Part shown: positions 46,485-55,871 of the stretch, piece by piece | Numbering within the stretch: position 1 is the stretch's first letter | How the letters are laid out: the number at the start of each line of letters is the position of its first letter | DNA from: DATBJJ01 sp036556425 | GTDB taxonomy: Bacteria; Acidobacteriota; Vicinamibacteria; Vicinamibacterales; 2-12-FULL-66-21 | Reading direction: 5' to 3' | Length of the DNA stretch: 64,000 nucleotides | NCBI GenBank assembly: GCA_036556425.1 | Contig: DATBJJ010000060.1 | Location: 1 to 64,000, forward strand | The notes under the pieces: model-generated | Databases searched by the model: none | Told to the model about the DNA's origin: nothing | What the model saw: the letters and a program-made list of their open reading frames with translations, nothing else | Program-made: the position numbers and the translations under genes

Positions 46485-47845
46485 GATGGATTCGCCGCCG
46501 TTCGAGCCGACGACGAAGCGCCGTGCAACGCGCCAGCCAGAAACCAAAACTGCAGACCAATCTGCGTCACGAACGGCGTGAAGCTGAAGATCAACGCCGC
46601 GGTGCCGAGATTCGCGGCAAGCGCGACGGCGGCGCACGCGCGCACCTTCGGCTCCTGATCGCGGAGCGCGAGGCGCCACTGCGCGAGGAGCGCGACGAAC
46701 GGCGCGGCGACGCCGAGGATGACGAGCGGGATTCCGCCGTCGATCGCCCATCCCGCAACTTGGATCTCCGCCCAGAGCGGCGACTGGCCGCCTGAACCGA
46801 AGTAGCCGGCGATCATGCCCCACCGGCCGAGGCCGGCGCCGAGCGGATACGTCGACACCAGATCGTCGAAGGTGTAGACGAGCTGCCCGCCGCGCGACGC
46901 CGAGTACAGCGTCATCGGATCCTGCTCGAAGAGCGTCAGCGTTCGTTTGGCAATGCTTTCGCCGCCGAGACTGATCGCGAACGTGAACGTCGCGACGACG
47001 ATCCCGGCGGCGATGCCGCCAAACAGGATCGCGCGCTGCGCGCGCCGGTGCAGGACGAGCACGGTCACGTACGCGCCGAGCATCAGCGCGAGCACGACGA
47101 GAGAGACGCGCACCTGACTGAGATAGATCGCGGCGACGCCCGCGAACGAGCCGCCGAGCGCGAGGGCGCGCTGCCACTTCGGCGCCGCGCTCGTCGCGAA
47201 CACAAGGCCCAGGAGCGCCGCATACATGCCGGGGCCGGCGACTGCGCCGGGGTTGTCGAAGAGCCCTGGCGGCCTCACGATCAAGTTGCCGTTCGGCCCG
47301 CGATACGACACCGCGCCGAGCCCGAACGCCGACTCCGTGACGATGCGCGACATCTCCTGCGGCATCCATCGATCGGGATCGTAGACCTGCAGCACGCCGA
47401 CGAGCGCGTTGACCCCGTTGCAGACGAGCAGCAGCAGCATCAACCTCGCGAGATGATCGGGGCCGCGCACGATGGCGGGCGCCCAGAACACCGGCGCCAT
47501 GACGGCGACGTACAGCACGAGTTGCGCGATGCCGCCGACGAAGGAGCTCGTGAACGGATGCAGAACCATCGCAGCCGTGTAGATCATCGACGCGACCAGC
47601 CACGGCTGCGCGGGATGCGGACGGGTGCTCTTCGCGTTTCCATACGCCCACCACGCGAAGAGCGCGATCGAGATCGCGAACGACGCAACGCGAACGTAGA
47701 AACGCACCGGCTGCGTGCCCGGCAGATACAACACCGCCGGAATCGCCGTCTGGCTGACGATGAAGAACTCGGCAAGCCCCCACGTGGACGGCGCGAAGGT
47801 CGAGGACATCGAGCGCATGGACGCCGCGGGCGTTGCTGCCCCCAC
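46481..47845 (-). CDS. O-antigen polymerase/ligase-like membrane protein
   Basis: A protein of 454 aa with about ten TM helices and a long periplasmic loop (FTFAISLGGESIAKRTLTLFEQDPMTLYSASRGGQLVYTFDDL). This resembles Wzy/WaaL-type polymerases but lacks the HNHYLQ motif of the other ligase-like protein at 30433. GTG 47845 was preferred because AGGTGG precedes it and it sits next to the upstream stop; ATG 47818 is an alternative. Likely Wzy for the repeat unit; assignment is by topology and context. Confidence 0.72.
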   Translation of the reverse strand: MGAATPAASMRSMSSTFAPSTWGLAEFFIVSQTAIPAVLYLPGTQPVRFYVRVASFAISIALFAWWAYGNAKSTRPHPAQPWLVASMIYTAAMVLHPFTSSFVGGIAQLVLYVAVMAPVFWAPAIVRGPDHLARLMLLLLVCNGVNALVGVLQVYDPDRWMPQEMSRIVTESAFGLGAVSYRGPNGNLIVRPPGLFDNPGAVAGPGMYAALLGLVFATSAAPKWQRALALGGSFAGVAAIYLSQVRVSLVVLALMLGAYVTVLVLHRRAQRAILFGGIAAGIVVATFTFAISLGGESIAKRTLTLFEQDPMTLYSASRGGQLVYTFDDLVSTYPLGAGLGRWGMIAGYFGSGGQSPLWAEIQVAGWAIDGGIPLVILGVAAPFVALLAQWRLALRDQEPKVRACAAVALAANLGTAALIFSFTPFVTQIGLQFWFLAGALHGASSSARTAANPS

Positions 47846-47846
47846 G

Positions 47847-49052
47847 TCAGGCCACCTGCTCGTAAATCTCGACCAGCGCGGCCGCGAGCCGATCGGGATC
47901 GAATCGTGCGCACGCCGCCTCTCTGGCGCGCGTGCCAAGCTGCCGGCGCAGGCGCTCGTCCGCCGCGAGACGTGCAATCGCTCGACTCAGGCTCTCGGCG
48001 TCGCCGGGCTGGTGCACGATCGCGTCGACATCCGGCTCGATCAACTCGCGCGCGCCGCCAGCCGCGCTCGTCACGACGGCGCGTCCGCACGCCATGGCTT
48101 CCGCGATCACGAGGCCGAACGGCTCCGGCCGCGTGCTCGCGTGGACGACGACGTCGAGCGCGCGCATCGCGTATGGAGCGCGAAGGAATCCCGTGAAGCC
48201 GACGCGATCCGCGGCGCCAAAACGCGCCGCGCACGCGCGAAGCTCGTCAATCGTGTACTGGCTGCCCGCGGTGTCATAGAGCGGCTCGCCGATCACGTAG
48301 CCGCGCACGGGCAGATCGCGAGGCAGCGCGGCAATCGCGCGGAGAAACACCTCGTGCCCTTTCCATCGCGCGAACGTCGCAACCAACCCGACGCGGATGG
48401 TTCCCGTCGGCGCCGGCGCGAGCCCCGCGCGCGCGTCGAGATCGTCCGATGGACCGGTCGGCGTGAACATCTCCAGATCGACGGCGTTGTGCACGACGCG
48501 CACGGTCACCGGCGGCGCGAGCGCGCGAGCAACGTCCTCCGCCACGCTCGACGAATTGGCGACGATGGCCGCGGCGCGCGGCGCGTGCGACTTCAGCAGC
48601 GCGCGCGTGAGCGCGCGGTCGCCCACGTACTCGTGCATGTGCCACACGAGCTTCGGTCCGCCCGCGCGGGCGCCCAGCACGTGCCCTTTGATCCCGTTCG
48701 TATGAAGCACGGATGGGCGCAGCGATCCAAGCACCCGGCGAAGGCGTCGCAGATACAGCGGAAGGCCGGCCGCCACTGGCACGAGTCGCGCGGCAAGCGC
48801 GACGCGAGCGGCAAGCGGATGCCGTGCGTTGGTCGCCGCAAACTCGCCGAGACGCGCGAGCGATTCAGGCAATGGGAGCATCACGCAGTCCGCGCCCGCT
48901 CGTTCTGCGCGATCGAGCAGCGGTCCGCGTCCCGGAAGGATCACGTGCAGATTCCACTCCGGGCGGCGCCGCCGAATCGCGGCGATCATGTCGACGAGCG
49001 CAATCTCGGAGCCGCCAAGCTGATCCGAGACGCTGAAGAACGCAATCCGCAT
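47847..49052 (-). CDS. Glycosyltransferase family 4 protein
   Basis: A protein of 401 aa: MRIAFFSVSDQLGGSEIALVDMIAAI, VGLVATFARWKGHEVFLRAIAAL and the motif EPFGLVIAEAMACGRAVV. A classical GT4. It begins directly after the FkbM 4 stop. Confidence 0.91.
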   Translation of the reverse strand: MRIAFFSVSDQLGGSEIALVDMIAAIRRRRPEWNLHVILPGRGPLLDRAERAGADCVMLPLPESLARLGEFAATNARHPLAARVALAARLVPVAAGLPLYLRRLRRVLGSLRPSVLHTNGIKGHVLGARAGGPKLVWHMHEYVGDRALTRALLKSHAPRAAAIVANSSSVAEDVARALAPPVTVRVVHNAVDLEMFTPTGPSDDLDARAGLAPAPTGTIRVGLVATFARWKGHEVFLRAIAALPRDLPVRGYVIGEPLYDTAGSQYTIDELRACAARFGAADRVGFTGFLRAPYAMRALDVVVHASTRPEPFGLVIAEAMACGRAVVTSAAGGARELIEPDVDAIVHQPGDAESLSRAIARLAADERLRRQLGTRAREAACARFDPDRLAAALVEIYEQVA

Positions 49053-49982
49053 TCACGCCGGCAGCGGCTCGCTCGGCGCGGCCCATAGCAGATGCGGCCA
49101 CGGATCCGAGCCGAGCGCCGCGGGATCGATCGGCGTCAGCAGCTCGCCGATCGGAACCGGACCGATCGCCGCGCGCCGGTGCATCGCGGGCGAGTGATCG
49201 ATGTGCCATCCGCGATAGCCCGCGCGCACGAACGGCTCGAGACAGCGCTCGACGGACTGTCCGATCCGCGCGAGCTCGGCGGGATGGCACTCGAGCAGCA
49301 CGTAGCGGTACCGGCGCCCGGCCAATCCGCGCGCCATCCCCTCGAGCGCTTCGGCCTCGCCCCCCTCGATGTCCATCTTCACGAGATCCACGCGGCTCTT
49401 GCCGCTTCCGTCCGCGAACAACAACGTATCGAGCGACGTCGTCGCGCACTCGAAGTCCGCCGCTTCGGACGGCCGCGCTGCGCGAGAGAGGCCCCAATTC
49501 CCCGCGCGCTCGTCGAAGCCGACGAACGCGCGCGGGCCGCGATCGGCACCCGCCGCAACCGTCCGCACGTCGACCTGCGAGAGATTGTTCGCGCGCACGT
49601 TCTCGCCGAGCATCGCGGCGAGCCTCGGGTGCGGCTCGAGCGCGACGACGCGCCCGGCGCGACCGACGAGGTGCGCGCAGACGAGGCTGAAGTAGCCCCA
49701 GTTCGCGCCGACGTCGACGGCGCACATGCCGGGCGCGAGCAGTCGCGCGGCGAGCTGCGTTTCCTGCGGCTCGTACCGTCCGGTGAAGCACACCTCGCGC
49801 GCGATCGAGTCCTGCAGATCGCAGATGAACCGCGCGCCGCCCAGCTCGCGCGGCAACCGCGCGACGAATGGACCGCTCGACAACTTCGCGATCGCGTTCG
49901 ACAGATGGTAGCGGCCGAACGGCAGCGTCCGAATCGCGGATGCCGACAGCGACACCCAGAGAGGCTGGTTCGTTTCAAGCAT
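49053..49982 (-). CDS. FkbM family methyltransferase (4)
   Basis: A protein of 309 aa with GMCAVDVGANWGYFSLVCAHLVGRAGRVVALEPHP, DLVKMDIEGGEAEALEGMARGL and VLLECHPAEL. It is separated from the FkbM triplet by four genes. An 80-nt gap lies between it and the upstream methyltransferase gene. Confidence 0.91.
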   Translation of the reverse strand: MLETNQPLWVSLSASAIRTLPFGRYHLSNAIAKLSSGPFVARLPRELGGARFICDLQDSIAREVCFTGRYEPQETQLAARLLAPGMCAVDVGANWGYFSLVCAHLVGRAGRVVALEPHPRLAAMLGENVRANNLSQVDVRTVAAGADRGPRAFVGFDERAGNWGLSRAARPSEAADFECATTSLDTLLFADGSGKSRVDLVKMDIEGGEAEALEGMARGLAGRRYRYVLLECHPAELARIGQSVERCLEPFVRAGYRGWHIDHSPAMHRRAAIGPVPIGELLTPIDPAALGSDPWPHLLWAAPSEPLPA

Positions 49983-50062
49983 CGATCGAGTCAGGCCGCA
50001 AGGGATCGACTCTGTGATCCCTCGCCCTCCGCGAGCTCCGCGATAAAGCTCGGCGCACTCCG

Positions 50063-50719
50063 CTATCTCCGCGCGATCAGCAAGACGTTGTCGGAACACG
50101 CCTGCGGAAAGATCCGCGACAGCGTCCGCGGATAGTGCGCGCCGGTCAGTGGAATCCGTCCGGATTCCGTGAACGCCAGCTCGGCATTCGAGAGGCCGCA
50201 CTCGCCCGCGATGCGCACGAGATCGTTCGGCAGCAGCGCGCTGCGATGGATTGGATAGTACTCGTCCTGGAACGCGGCGAATCTCCCTTTCACCGCAAGC
50301 GACAGCAGCGACAACACGCTCATTTGATTCGGCGTCGTCATCACGATCCATCCGCCGGGCTTCACGACGCGCGTCAATTCGCGCGCGAACGCGTGCGGGT
50401 TCTCGAGATGCTCCACCGTCTCGATGGCGGCGACGATGTCGGCGGAGGCCGAGTCGACCGGAATCGGATCGCGATCCAAGTCCGCTTGGACGAACGTCAC
50501 ATCGGGCGGCAGCTCCGGATGGCGCACGACATCGACGCCGACGTATGCGGTCGCGAGATCGCGCGCGGCCTCGCGAAAGCGGCCGATGCCGCAGCCGACG
50601 TCGACGAGAACCCCTCGCGCGCTTCGGCGCCGCAACAGCTCGACGGCAGCCTCGTGGATGATCGCCTCGCTGTCGCCGTGCGTCTCGAGCGCGCGCGCGA
50701 CGGCGGCCTCTCTCGTCAT
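50063..50719 (-). CDS. Class I SAM methyltransferase
   Basis: A protein of 218 aa with VLVDVGCGIGRFREAARDL, VGVDVVRHPELPPDV, DIVAAIETVEHLENPHAFARELTRVVKPGGWIVMTTPNQ. The block CSDNVLLIARR ends the protein as in Methyltransf_11-type sugar enzymes. The ATG overlaps the upstream GT stop (ATGA). Confidence 0.88.
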   Translation of the reverse strand: MTREAAVARALETHGDSEAIIHEAAVELLRRRSARGVLVDVGCGIGRFREAARDLATAYVGVDVVRHPELPPDVTFVQADLDRDPIPVDSASADIVAAIETVEHLENPHAFARELTRVVKPGGWIVMTTPNQMSVLSLLSLAVKGRFAAFQDEYYPIHRSALLPNDLVRIAGECGLSNAELAFTESGRIPLTGAHYPRTLSRIFPQACSDNVLLIARR

Positions 50720-51840
50720 GCCGCGGCGCTGGCCGACGCCGACGCGAGCGCCCTGGCGATCTGCGGCAGGACCACGGAGGGCGCGCACCTCGATCGCGCG
50801 TGGTCCGGTCCCGCGGCGCCGAGACGGCAGCGAAGCTGCGGATTCCCGACGAGCGAACGGAGGGTCTCGCCGAGCGCCTCGAGATCGCCGGCGCGCACGA
50901 GCCGGCCGCACGCGTCGGAGACGATCTCCGGGGCGCCGCCGAGATCGGCCGTAACGACGGGAATCCCCGACAGCAGCGCTTCGGCGAACACGATGCCGAA
51001 CGGCTCGGGCCCTTCGTTCATTTGGCACAGCACGTCCGCCGCTTTCATGAGCGCGGGCACATCGCGGCGCTCGCCCAGGAACCGGACGCGGCGGGCGATG
51101 CCCAACCGCTCCGCCTCCTGACGAAGCATCGCCGCGTACTCGCGCTCGTGCGGGCGCTGCGCGCCGCCCGCGATCCACAAGGTCCACGCCGGCGCGTCCG
51201 CGATTCGACCGATTCCGCGAAGCAGGTTGACGTGCCCTTTCCATCGCTCGAGACGGCTCGCCGAGAGCACGACGACATCGGACGGCGCGGTCTCGAGCGA
51301 CGCGCGAAGCGCCGCGCGGAGCGCTGGATCGACGTCCGGCACGACGACCGGCGGATGAATCACCGCGACGGGCGCGCCGGGATTCAGCGCGGCCGCGCTC
51401 TTCGCCGTCCACCTGCTGTTGCAGATCACGAGATCCGCCGGCGTGCGCTTCGCGACGCGCTCGACGAGCGTCCGCCCCGATGCGGCGTCGTGCTGCCACC
51501 ACACGATCGGCACGCCTCGCCGGCGCGCCGCGGGGCCGAACAGCGCGACGCTCCACGGCGCGTGACACACGACGACGTCGGGCCGACGCGCGTCGACGAG
51601 CCGCGCGAACGCGCTTCGGCCTTGAAAGATCGACGACGGCCGGCTGAGACGCACGTCGCCGACGAGCGTGACGGACGCGCCCGTCGCGCGAAGCTCGTCC
51701 TCCAATCGGCCTGGCGCCGCAATCGCGAACGATGTGTCGATCTCCGGCGTCTTCATCAGCGCACGATGCTTCGCCAGCGTCACGAGCATCTGTTCGATGC
51801 CGCCGAACAGGCGTCCGCTCGTCACGTGGAGAACGCGCAT
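50716..51840 (-). CDS. Glycosyltransferase family 4 protein
   Basis: A protein of 374 aa: MRVLHVTSGRLFGGIEQMLVTLAKH, ASRLERWKGHVNLLRGIGRI, and EPFGIVFAEALLSGIPVVTADLGGAPE with E-x7-E intact. The C-terminus is Ala/Ser-rich. It lies 30 nt downstream of the Wza start-to-stop unit and probably shares its transcript. Confidence 0.9.
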   Translation of the reverse strand: MRVLHVTSGRLFGGIEQMLVTLAKHRALMKTPEIDTSFAIAAPGRLEDELRATGASVTLVGDVRLSRPSSIFQGRSAFARLVDARRPDVVVCHAPWSVALFGPAARRRGVPIVWWQHDAASGRTLVERVAKRTPADLVICNSRWTAKSAAALNPGAPVAVIHPPVVVPDVDPALRAALRASLETAPSDVVVLSASRLERWKGHVNLLRGIGRIADAPAWTLWIAGGAQRPHEREYAAMLRQEAERLGIARRVRFLGERRDVPALMKAADVLCQMNEGPEPFGIVFAEALLSGIPVVTADLGGAPEIVSDACGRLVRAGDLEALGETLRSLVGNPQLRCRLGAAGPDHARSRCAPSVVLPQIARALASASASAAA

Positions 51841-51870
51841 GCTGGAAATTGATGGAAAGGCTGACGAGCG

Positions 51871-52674
51871 CTACCAGAGCCGGGAGAGAACTTCGACCGA
51901 ATCGCCGGGGAAGACGAGATCGTCCATCTTCACGTCTTTGATGATGACCTGCTTTCCGTTGGACAGACGGGTGATGCGGATGCGGCCGCGGGAGCCTTTC
52001 TCGGTGACGCCGCCAGCCATCGAGATGGCTTTCGATACGGTCATGCCGGCCTCGTGCAGGAAGGGACCGCCATTCTTGACGTACCCCGTGACGAAGAACA
52101 TCTCCGCCTTGGGTACGAACACGGTATCCCCATCGCCGAGGAAGATGTTCTGCGCGCGCCCGCTCTGAAGATCCACCATCGTCACGCGCTCGGCCGCGGG
52201 CTTCGCGCCCTGCGCCGCCGCGTCACCGGTGCGCGGACGGCGATTGATCTCGATGTACGCGCCGGCGTCCGGCGTCGGCGAACCGGCTTTCGCGAGCGCT
52301 TCCGTGAGGCTGATGTTCCCCATCAGCGTCACGGCACCCGGCGTTCGCACTTGTCCCCACACGTACACGACCTGGCTTCGGTACGACTCCACCTCGATCG
52401 AGACCTGCGGATTGCGCAGATACTTCTCTCCGAGCCGCGCGGCAATGTCCTGCTGAATGGCGCGGAGCTTCAGGCCGACCGCCTTGACCTGGCCGATGAA
52501 CGGATAGTCGAACGTGCCGTCGCTGCCGACAGTCACGATCTTCGTCAGCGTTGGCTCGTCGACGACGGTGATCGACAAACGATCCTGAGGTCCGACGAGA
52601 TACTCGGGAGAGCTTTGCGACGTTTGTCCTGCGGGGACCGCCGCGAGCGCAAGAACCAAGAACAACAGAAGCAT
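51871..52674 (-). CDS. Polysaccharide export protein (Wza/OPX family)
   Basis: A protein of 267 aa, exported (MLLLFLVLALAAVPAGQTSQ). The poly_export domain is clear at YLVGPQDRLSITVVDEPTLTKIVTVGSDGTFDYPFIGQVKAVGLKLRAIQQDI, followed by SLBB domains (VYVWGQVRTPGAVTLMGNISLTEALAKAG and FFVTGYVKNGGPFLHEAGMTVSKAISMAGG). No lipobox Cys is present, unlike E. coli Wza. It forms the outer-membrane export channel with Wzc. Confidence 0.93.
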   Translation of the reverse strand: MLLLFLVLALAAVPAGQTSQSSPEYLVGPQDRLSITVVDEPTLTKIVTVGSDGTFDYPFIGQVKAVGLKLRAIQQDIAARLGEKYLRNPQVSIEVESYRSQVVYVWGQVRTPGAVTLMGNISLTEALAKAGSPTPDAGAYIEINRRPRTGDAAAQGAKPAAERVTMVDLQSGRAQNIFLGDGDTVFVPKAEMFFVTGYVKNGGPFLHEAGMTVSKAISMAGGVTEKGSRGRIRITRLSNGKQVIIKDVKMDDLVFPGDSVEVLSRLW

Positions 52675-52678
52675 GTTT

Positions 52679-53884
52679 CTAGAAGCCGTACGTCAGCGAT
52701 CCCAACAGACGCGTGCGGTCGTATTCGCGATCCGCGCGATCGCTCGATCGCTTCGCGAACTCGAGATCGACGCCAAGCCGGATGTGCGGGCGGTAGCGGA
52801 ACCCGACGCCCGCGCTGATCATCTGCCAGCTGTCGCGCCGCTCGTCCGTTCCCGCGAATCGCGCGCGGTAGTCGAGCTGCTCGCGGCCGACGGCGCCGCG
52901 GATGTCGAGCGTCTCCCGAATCTGACGCGTAACTGTGACACGAATCGACGAGAGAAGGTAGTACGGCTCCGTCTCCTCGAACGAGTACTGAACGTCACGC
53001 GACACTGCCAGATCGACTTTCGTCAACTCGCCGATCGCGTGGCTCAACGTCCCCTGCACGACGAGCCCGGTGAAATCCGGGAGCTCGGGATCCTGTCCGT
53101 CGAACCGGCGGATGCCGACCGCGAGCGATCCCTGCACGATGGCCGGCGCGTCCATGCGGATCGACGGCATGATGCGGAACGAGTCCGTATCGCGCTCGGG
53201 CGCCGCATCGAATCGATCCTGCTGCCGCGACGCGATCACGCTGATCGTCGTGAGCGGCGTGGCGTAGTACTCGACGCCCGCCTCCACGACGCCGACGTTC
53301 GAGCTCAACGTGCGGCTCAACGCGATGCCGTCGAACGTGGAGCCTTCGTCGAACTCGACGCTCGTATGCTTCACCGCGGCGACGAAGCCGGCGCGCGGCG
53401 ACGCGAGGTAGCGTCCGCCCGCCGCGAGGTGCGTCTGCGCGCGCGGCGCGCGAATATCGAGCTCCGCGTTCAGCCGTTCGCTCGTATGCGTGCTCGACCC
53501 CAGGAGATACGGCTTGAACGCGCCAAGGTCCGCGTCGGCTCGCGCCTCGGACGCGTAGTCGATCGATCGCTCGTCGGAGAAGCGTTGGAAGTAGACCAGG
53601 CCCGTGGCGAGCGCGCCGGTCAGCAGTGTGCGGCCCGTGCGAAGGCGCGCGACCATGCGCGGCGTCGCGGTCATCGTGAGGTCGCGCTTCGGGTCGAGGG
53701 CGTCGTTGAACACGTTCGAGTCGATGCCCAAGTTCGTAATCGTCAGGGTGGGGCTGAGGCCGAGCGGACCGAGCCGAATCGGCATCCCCTCTAGCGGATC
53801 GGGTGCGGACGGGTCCTGCGCTGACGCTTTTGTAACCTGACTCAACAAAAGTGTAAGCGTCAAAATGCACGTAATTGCACGCAC
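52679..53884 (-). CDS. Outer-membrane beta-barrel protein, exopolysaccharide-associated
   Basis: A protein of 401 aa with a signal peptide after a GTG start (VRAITCILTLTLLLSQVTKASAQ). The rest is a run of amphipathic strands (TLLTGALATGLVYFQRFSDERSIDYAS, AVKHTSVEFDEGSTFDGIALSRTLSSNVGVVEAGVEYYA) ending LLGSLTYGF, a good barrel end signal. Such barrels (BBP2/VPS-type) commonly sit beside wza. It lies 4 nt upstream of wza. The gap 53885-54056 before the ABC gene contains no other gene. Confidence 0.83.
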   Translation of the reverse strand: MRAITCILTLTLLLSQVTKASAQDPSAPDPLEGMPIRLGPLGLSPTLTITNLGIDSNVFNDALDPKRDLTMTATPRMVARLRTGRTLLTGALATGLVYFQRFSDERSIDYASEARADADLGAFKPYLLGSSTHTSERLNAELDIRAPRAQTHLAAGGRYLASPRAGFVAAVKHTSVEFDEGSTFDGIALSRTLSSNVGVVEAGVEYYATPLTTISVIASRQQDRFDAAPERDTDSFRIMPSIRMDAPAIVQGSLAVGIRRFDGQDPELPDFTGLVVQGTLSHAIGELTKVDLAVSRDVQYSFEETEPYYLLSSIRVTVTRQIRETLDIRGAVGREQLDYRARFAGTDERRDSWQMISAGVGFRYRPHIRLGVDLEFAKRSSDRADREYDRTRLLGSLTYGF

Positions 53885-54056
53885 TGGCAGCTTCGCCCTC
53901 TCAGTCCCAGGCCGCAATCGCGGCAAGTCTGCGATTTCCTGTATTTTTCGGCCCAATCCGCGCCCCTCGCCATTCGGAACCGAGGTGGCGGCGGCGGCCT
54001 CGACCGCCCTTTGCGGCCGTGTCAGAGGCGTGTCAAAGGATCGTGCCAAGCGGGCG

Positions 54057-55865
54057 CTAGGTTTCCAGCCCCTGAATCAGCCGCTCGAACACGCCGCCGG
54101 CGCGTGCGAGGGTCGACCAGGTCCCCTGCTCTACAATCCGGCCCTCTTCCAGAACTATCAGGAGGTCCGCGTCGCGGATGGTGGACAGCCGGTGCGCGAT
54201 GACGATCGTGGTGCGTCCGCGCGACGCGTTCTGCAGGGCTTGCTGCACGAGCCGTTCCGAGACCGAGTCCAGGTGCGACGTGGCCTCGTCGAGGATGAGG
54301 ATGCTGGGATTCCGAATGAGCGCGCGGGCGATCGCGATGCGCTGTCGCTGGCCGCCGGACACCATCGCGCCGCGCTCCCCGACGAGCGTGTCGAGCCCAT
54401 CGGGCAGCGCCGCGACGACCTCCGTCAAGTGCGCATCCGCGAGCGCGCGCTCGAGCGCCGCTTCGCCGACGTGTTCGCAGCCGTAGAGGATGTTCTCGCG
54501 CAGGGTGCCGTGAAAGAGAAACGCGTCCTGCTCGACGAGCGCCGTCGCGCGATGCCAGCTCTCGGGTGAGAAGTTCCAGCAATCGCGTCCGTCGACGGTG
54601 ACGCGGCCGGAGGTCGGCGCGCGCAAACGCAGCAGGATGTTCGCGAGCGTCGACTTGCCCGCGCCGGATGGTCCGACGATCGCGACGGTCTGTCCGACGG
54701 GCACCGCAAAATCGATCGCGTCGAGCGCGGCGCGGCCGTTCGGATAGCGGTAAACGACCCGCTCGAACCGCAGCTCACGCGTGAGCCCCATGAATTCCTC
54801 GGCGCCGAACGGACGCGTCGGAAAGTGCGGGGTGTCGAGCCATCCTTGGACTTCGTGAATCCCGCCGGCGAGATACGCGAGGTGTCCGTGCAAGCCGTAA
54901 AGCTGGTTCAGGAGCGGCAGCAGGCGAAGAAGGATGAAACCGAACGCGAGCAGATAGCTGCTCAACATCAATCCGCGGCGCACGAGCAGCACGTACGCAA
55001 ACGTCACGATCACCATCGCGCCCAGCACGGCGAGCGTCTCGGTGATCGGGAAGAGGAGCGACAGCGCGTGCGCGCTTCGCTCCTCGGCGTCCGCCTGCGC
55101 GTTGTTGAGCGCATGGAACTGCTCGATCTCTCGATCCTGCGAGTGCGTCGCGCGGACGATGCGGATGCCGGCGAACGATTGCCCCAGCGCGCTCGCGATG
55201 CGGTGGTTGAGATCCGTCAGCTCCACGCCGGCCGTCTTGAGCCGGCCGTACACGAACGACAGCGACGTGCCCAGCCCCACCGCGAGCGCAACGACGAGCG
55301 TCGTCAAGGGCCAGGAAAGGAAGAAGAGCGCGGCGACGTAAAAGACCGCGATGCTCGTTCGCTGCAGGAGCGCGAGCATCGCGTCGACGGCGACGGTCGT
55401 GCGATACGTCTCGACGAGAAACACGTTGGCGAGATCGCCGCCCGGCATGCGATCGAAGAGATCGAGGTCGGCGCCGTGCAGGCGTCGAAACAAATTGTCG
55501 CGCAGGCTGACGGAGATGCGGCGCTTGAGGCGCGCCGCGAGCACGAGCGAGGTGTAGAACGCGGCGTTCTTCAACGCAATCGCGCCGACGATCGCGGCGG
55601 CGATCGTCGCGATGTAGAACGCGGGCGAGTGGCCCGGGAGCGTGCGTTGGAGCCACTGCAGCGGCCGCATCGGCGTGGCGTTCTCGCCGCCGAGCAGCAG
55701 GTTGAGGAGCGGAACGAGGAGGCCGACGCCAAACCCCTCGAACAGCATCACGAACAGCGCGCTCGAGAGGACCGCCGCGAGCAGCAGAGGCCGCCGCACG
55801 AGGTACGGCTTGAGGAACCGGAGGATATTGCGAAGCTCGGCGAGTTGCTTGGCCCAGGACCTCAC
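54057..55865 (-). CDS. ABC transporter, fused permease and ATPase (MsbA/PglK type)
   Basis: A type IV exporter half of 602 aa with about six TM helices (residues 25-310) and an NBD. Walker A GPSGAGKST with Lys404, signature VSGGQRQRIAIARAL, Walker B SILILDEATSHLD, and the H-loop AHRLST are intact. In a locus without an identifiable Wzx, it is a candidate for flipping lipid-linked repeat units, as PglK does in Campylobacter; lipid export is the other option. It starts at GTG 55865. Confidence 0.9.
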   Translation of the reverse strand: MRSWAKQLAELRNILRFLKPYLVRRPLLLAAVLSSALFVMLFEGFGVGLLVPLLNLLLGGENATPMRPLQWLQRTLPGHSPAFYIATIAAAIVGAIALKNAAFYTSLVLAARLKRRISVSLRDNLFRRLHGADLDLFDRMPGGDLANVFLVETYRTTVAVDAMLALLQRTSIAVFYVAALFFLSWPLTTLVVALAVGLGTSLSFVYGRLKTAGVELTDLNHRIASALGQSFAGIRIVRATHSQDREIEQFHALNNAQADAEERSAHALSLLFPITETLAVLGAMVIVTFAYVLLVRRGLMLSSYLLAFGFILLRLLPLLNQLYGLHGHLAYLAGGIHEVQGWLDTPHFPTRPFGAEEFMGLTRELRFERVVYRYPNGRAALDAIDFAVPVGQTVAIVGPSGAGKSTLANILLRLRAPTSGRVTVDGRDCWNFSPESWHRATALVEQDAFLFHGTLRENILYGCEHVGEAALERALADAHLTEVVAALPDGLDTLVGERGAMVSGGQRQRIAIARALIRNPSILILDEATSHLDSVSERLVQQALQNASRGRTTIVIAHRLSTIRDADLLIVLEEGRIVEQGTWSTLARAGGVFERLIQGLET

Positions 55866-55871
55866 GGCGGC

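Noticed and set aside
54037..54051. Sigma-54-like promoter (TTGGCACG then TTTGA) upstream of the outer-membrane barrel gene
   Set aside because: The -24 half is good, but the -12 GC is missing at the right spacing, so it does not meet the consensus.
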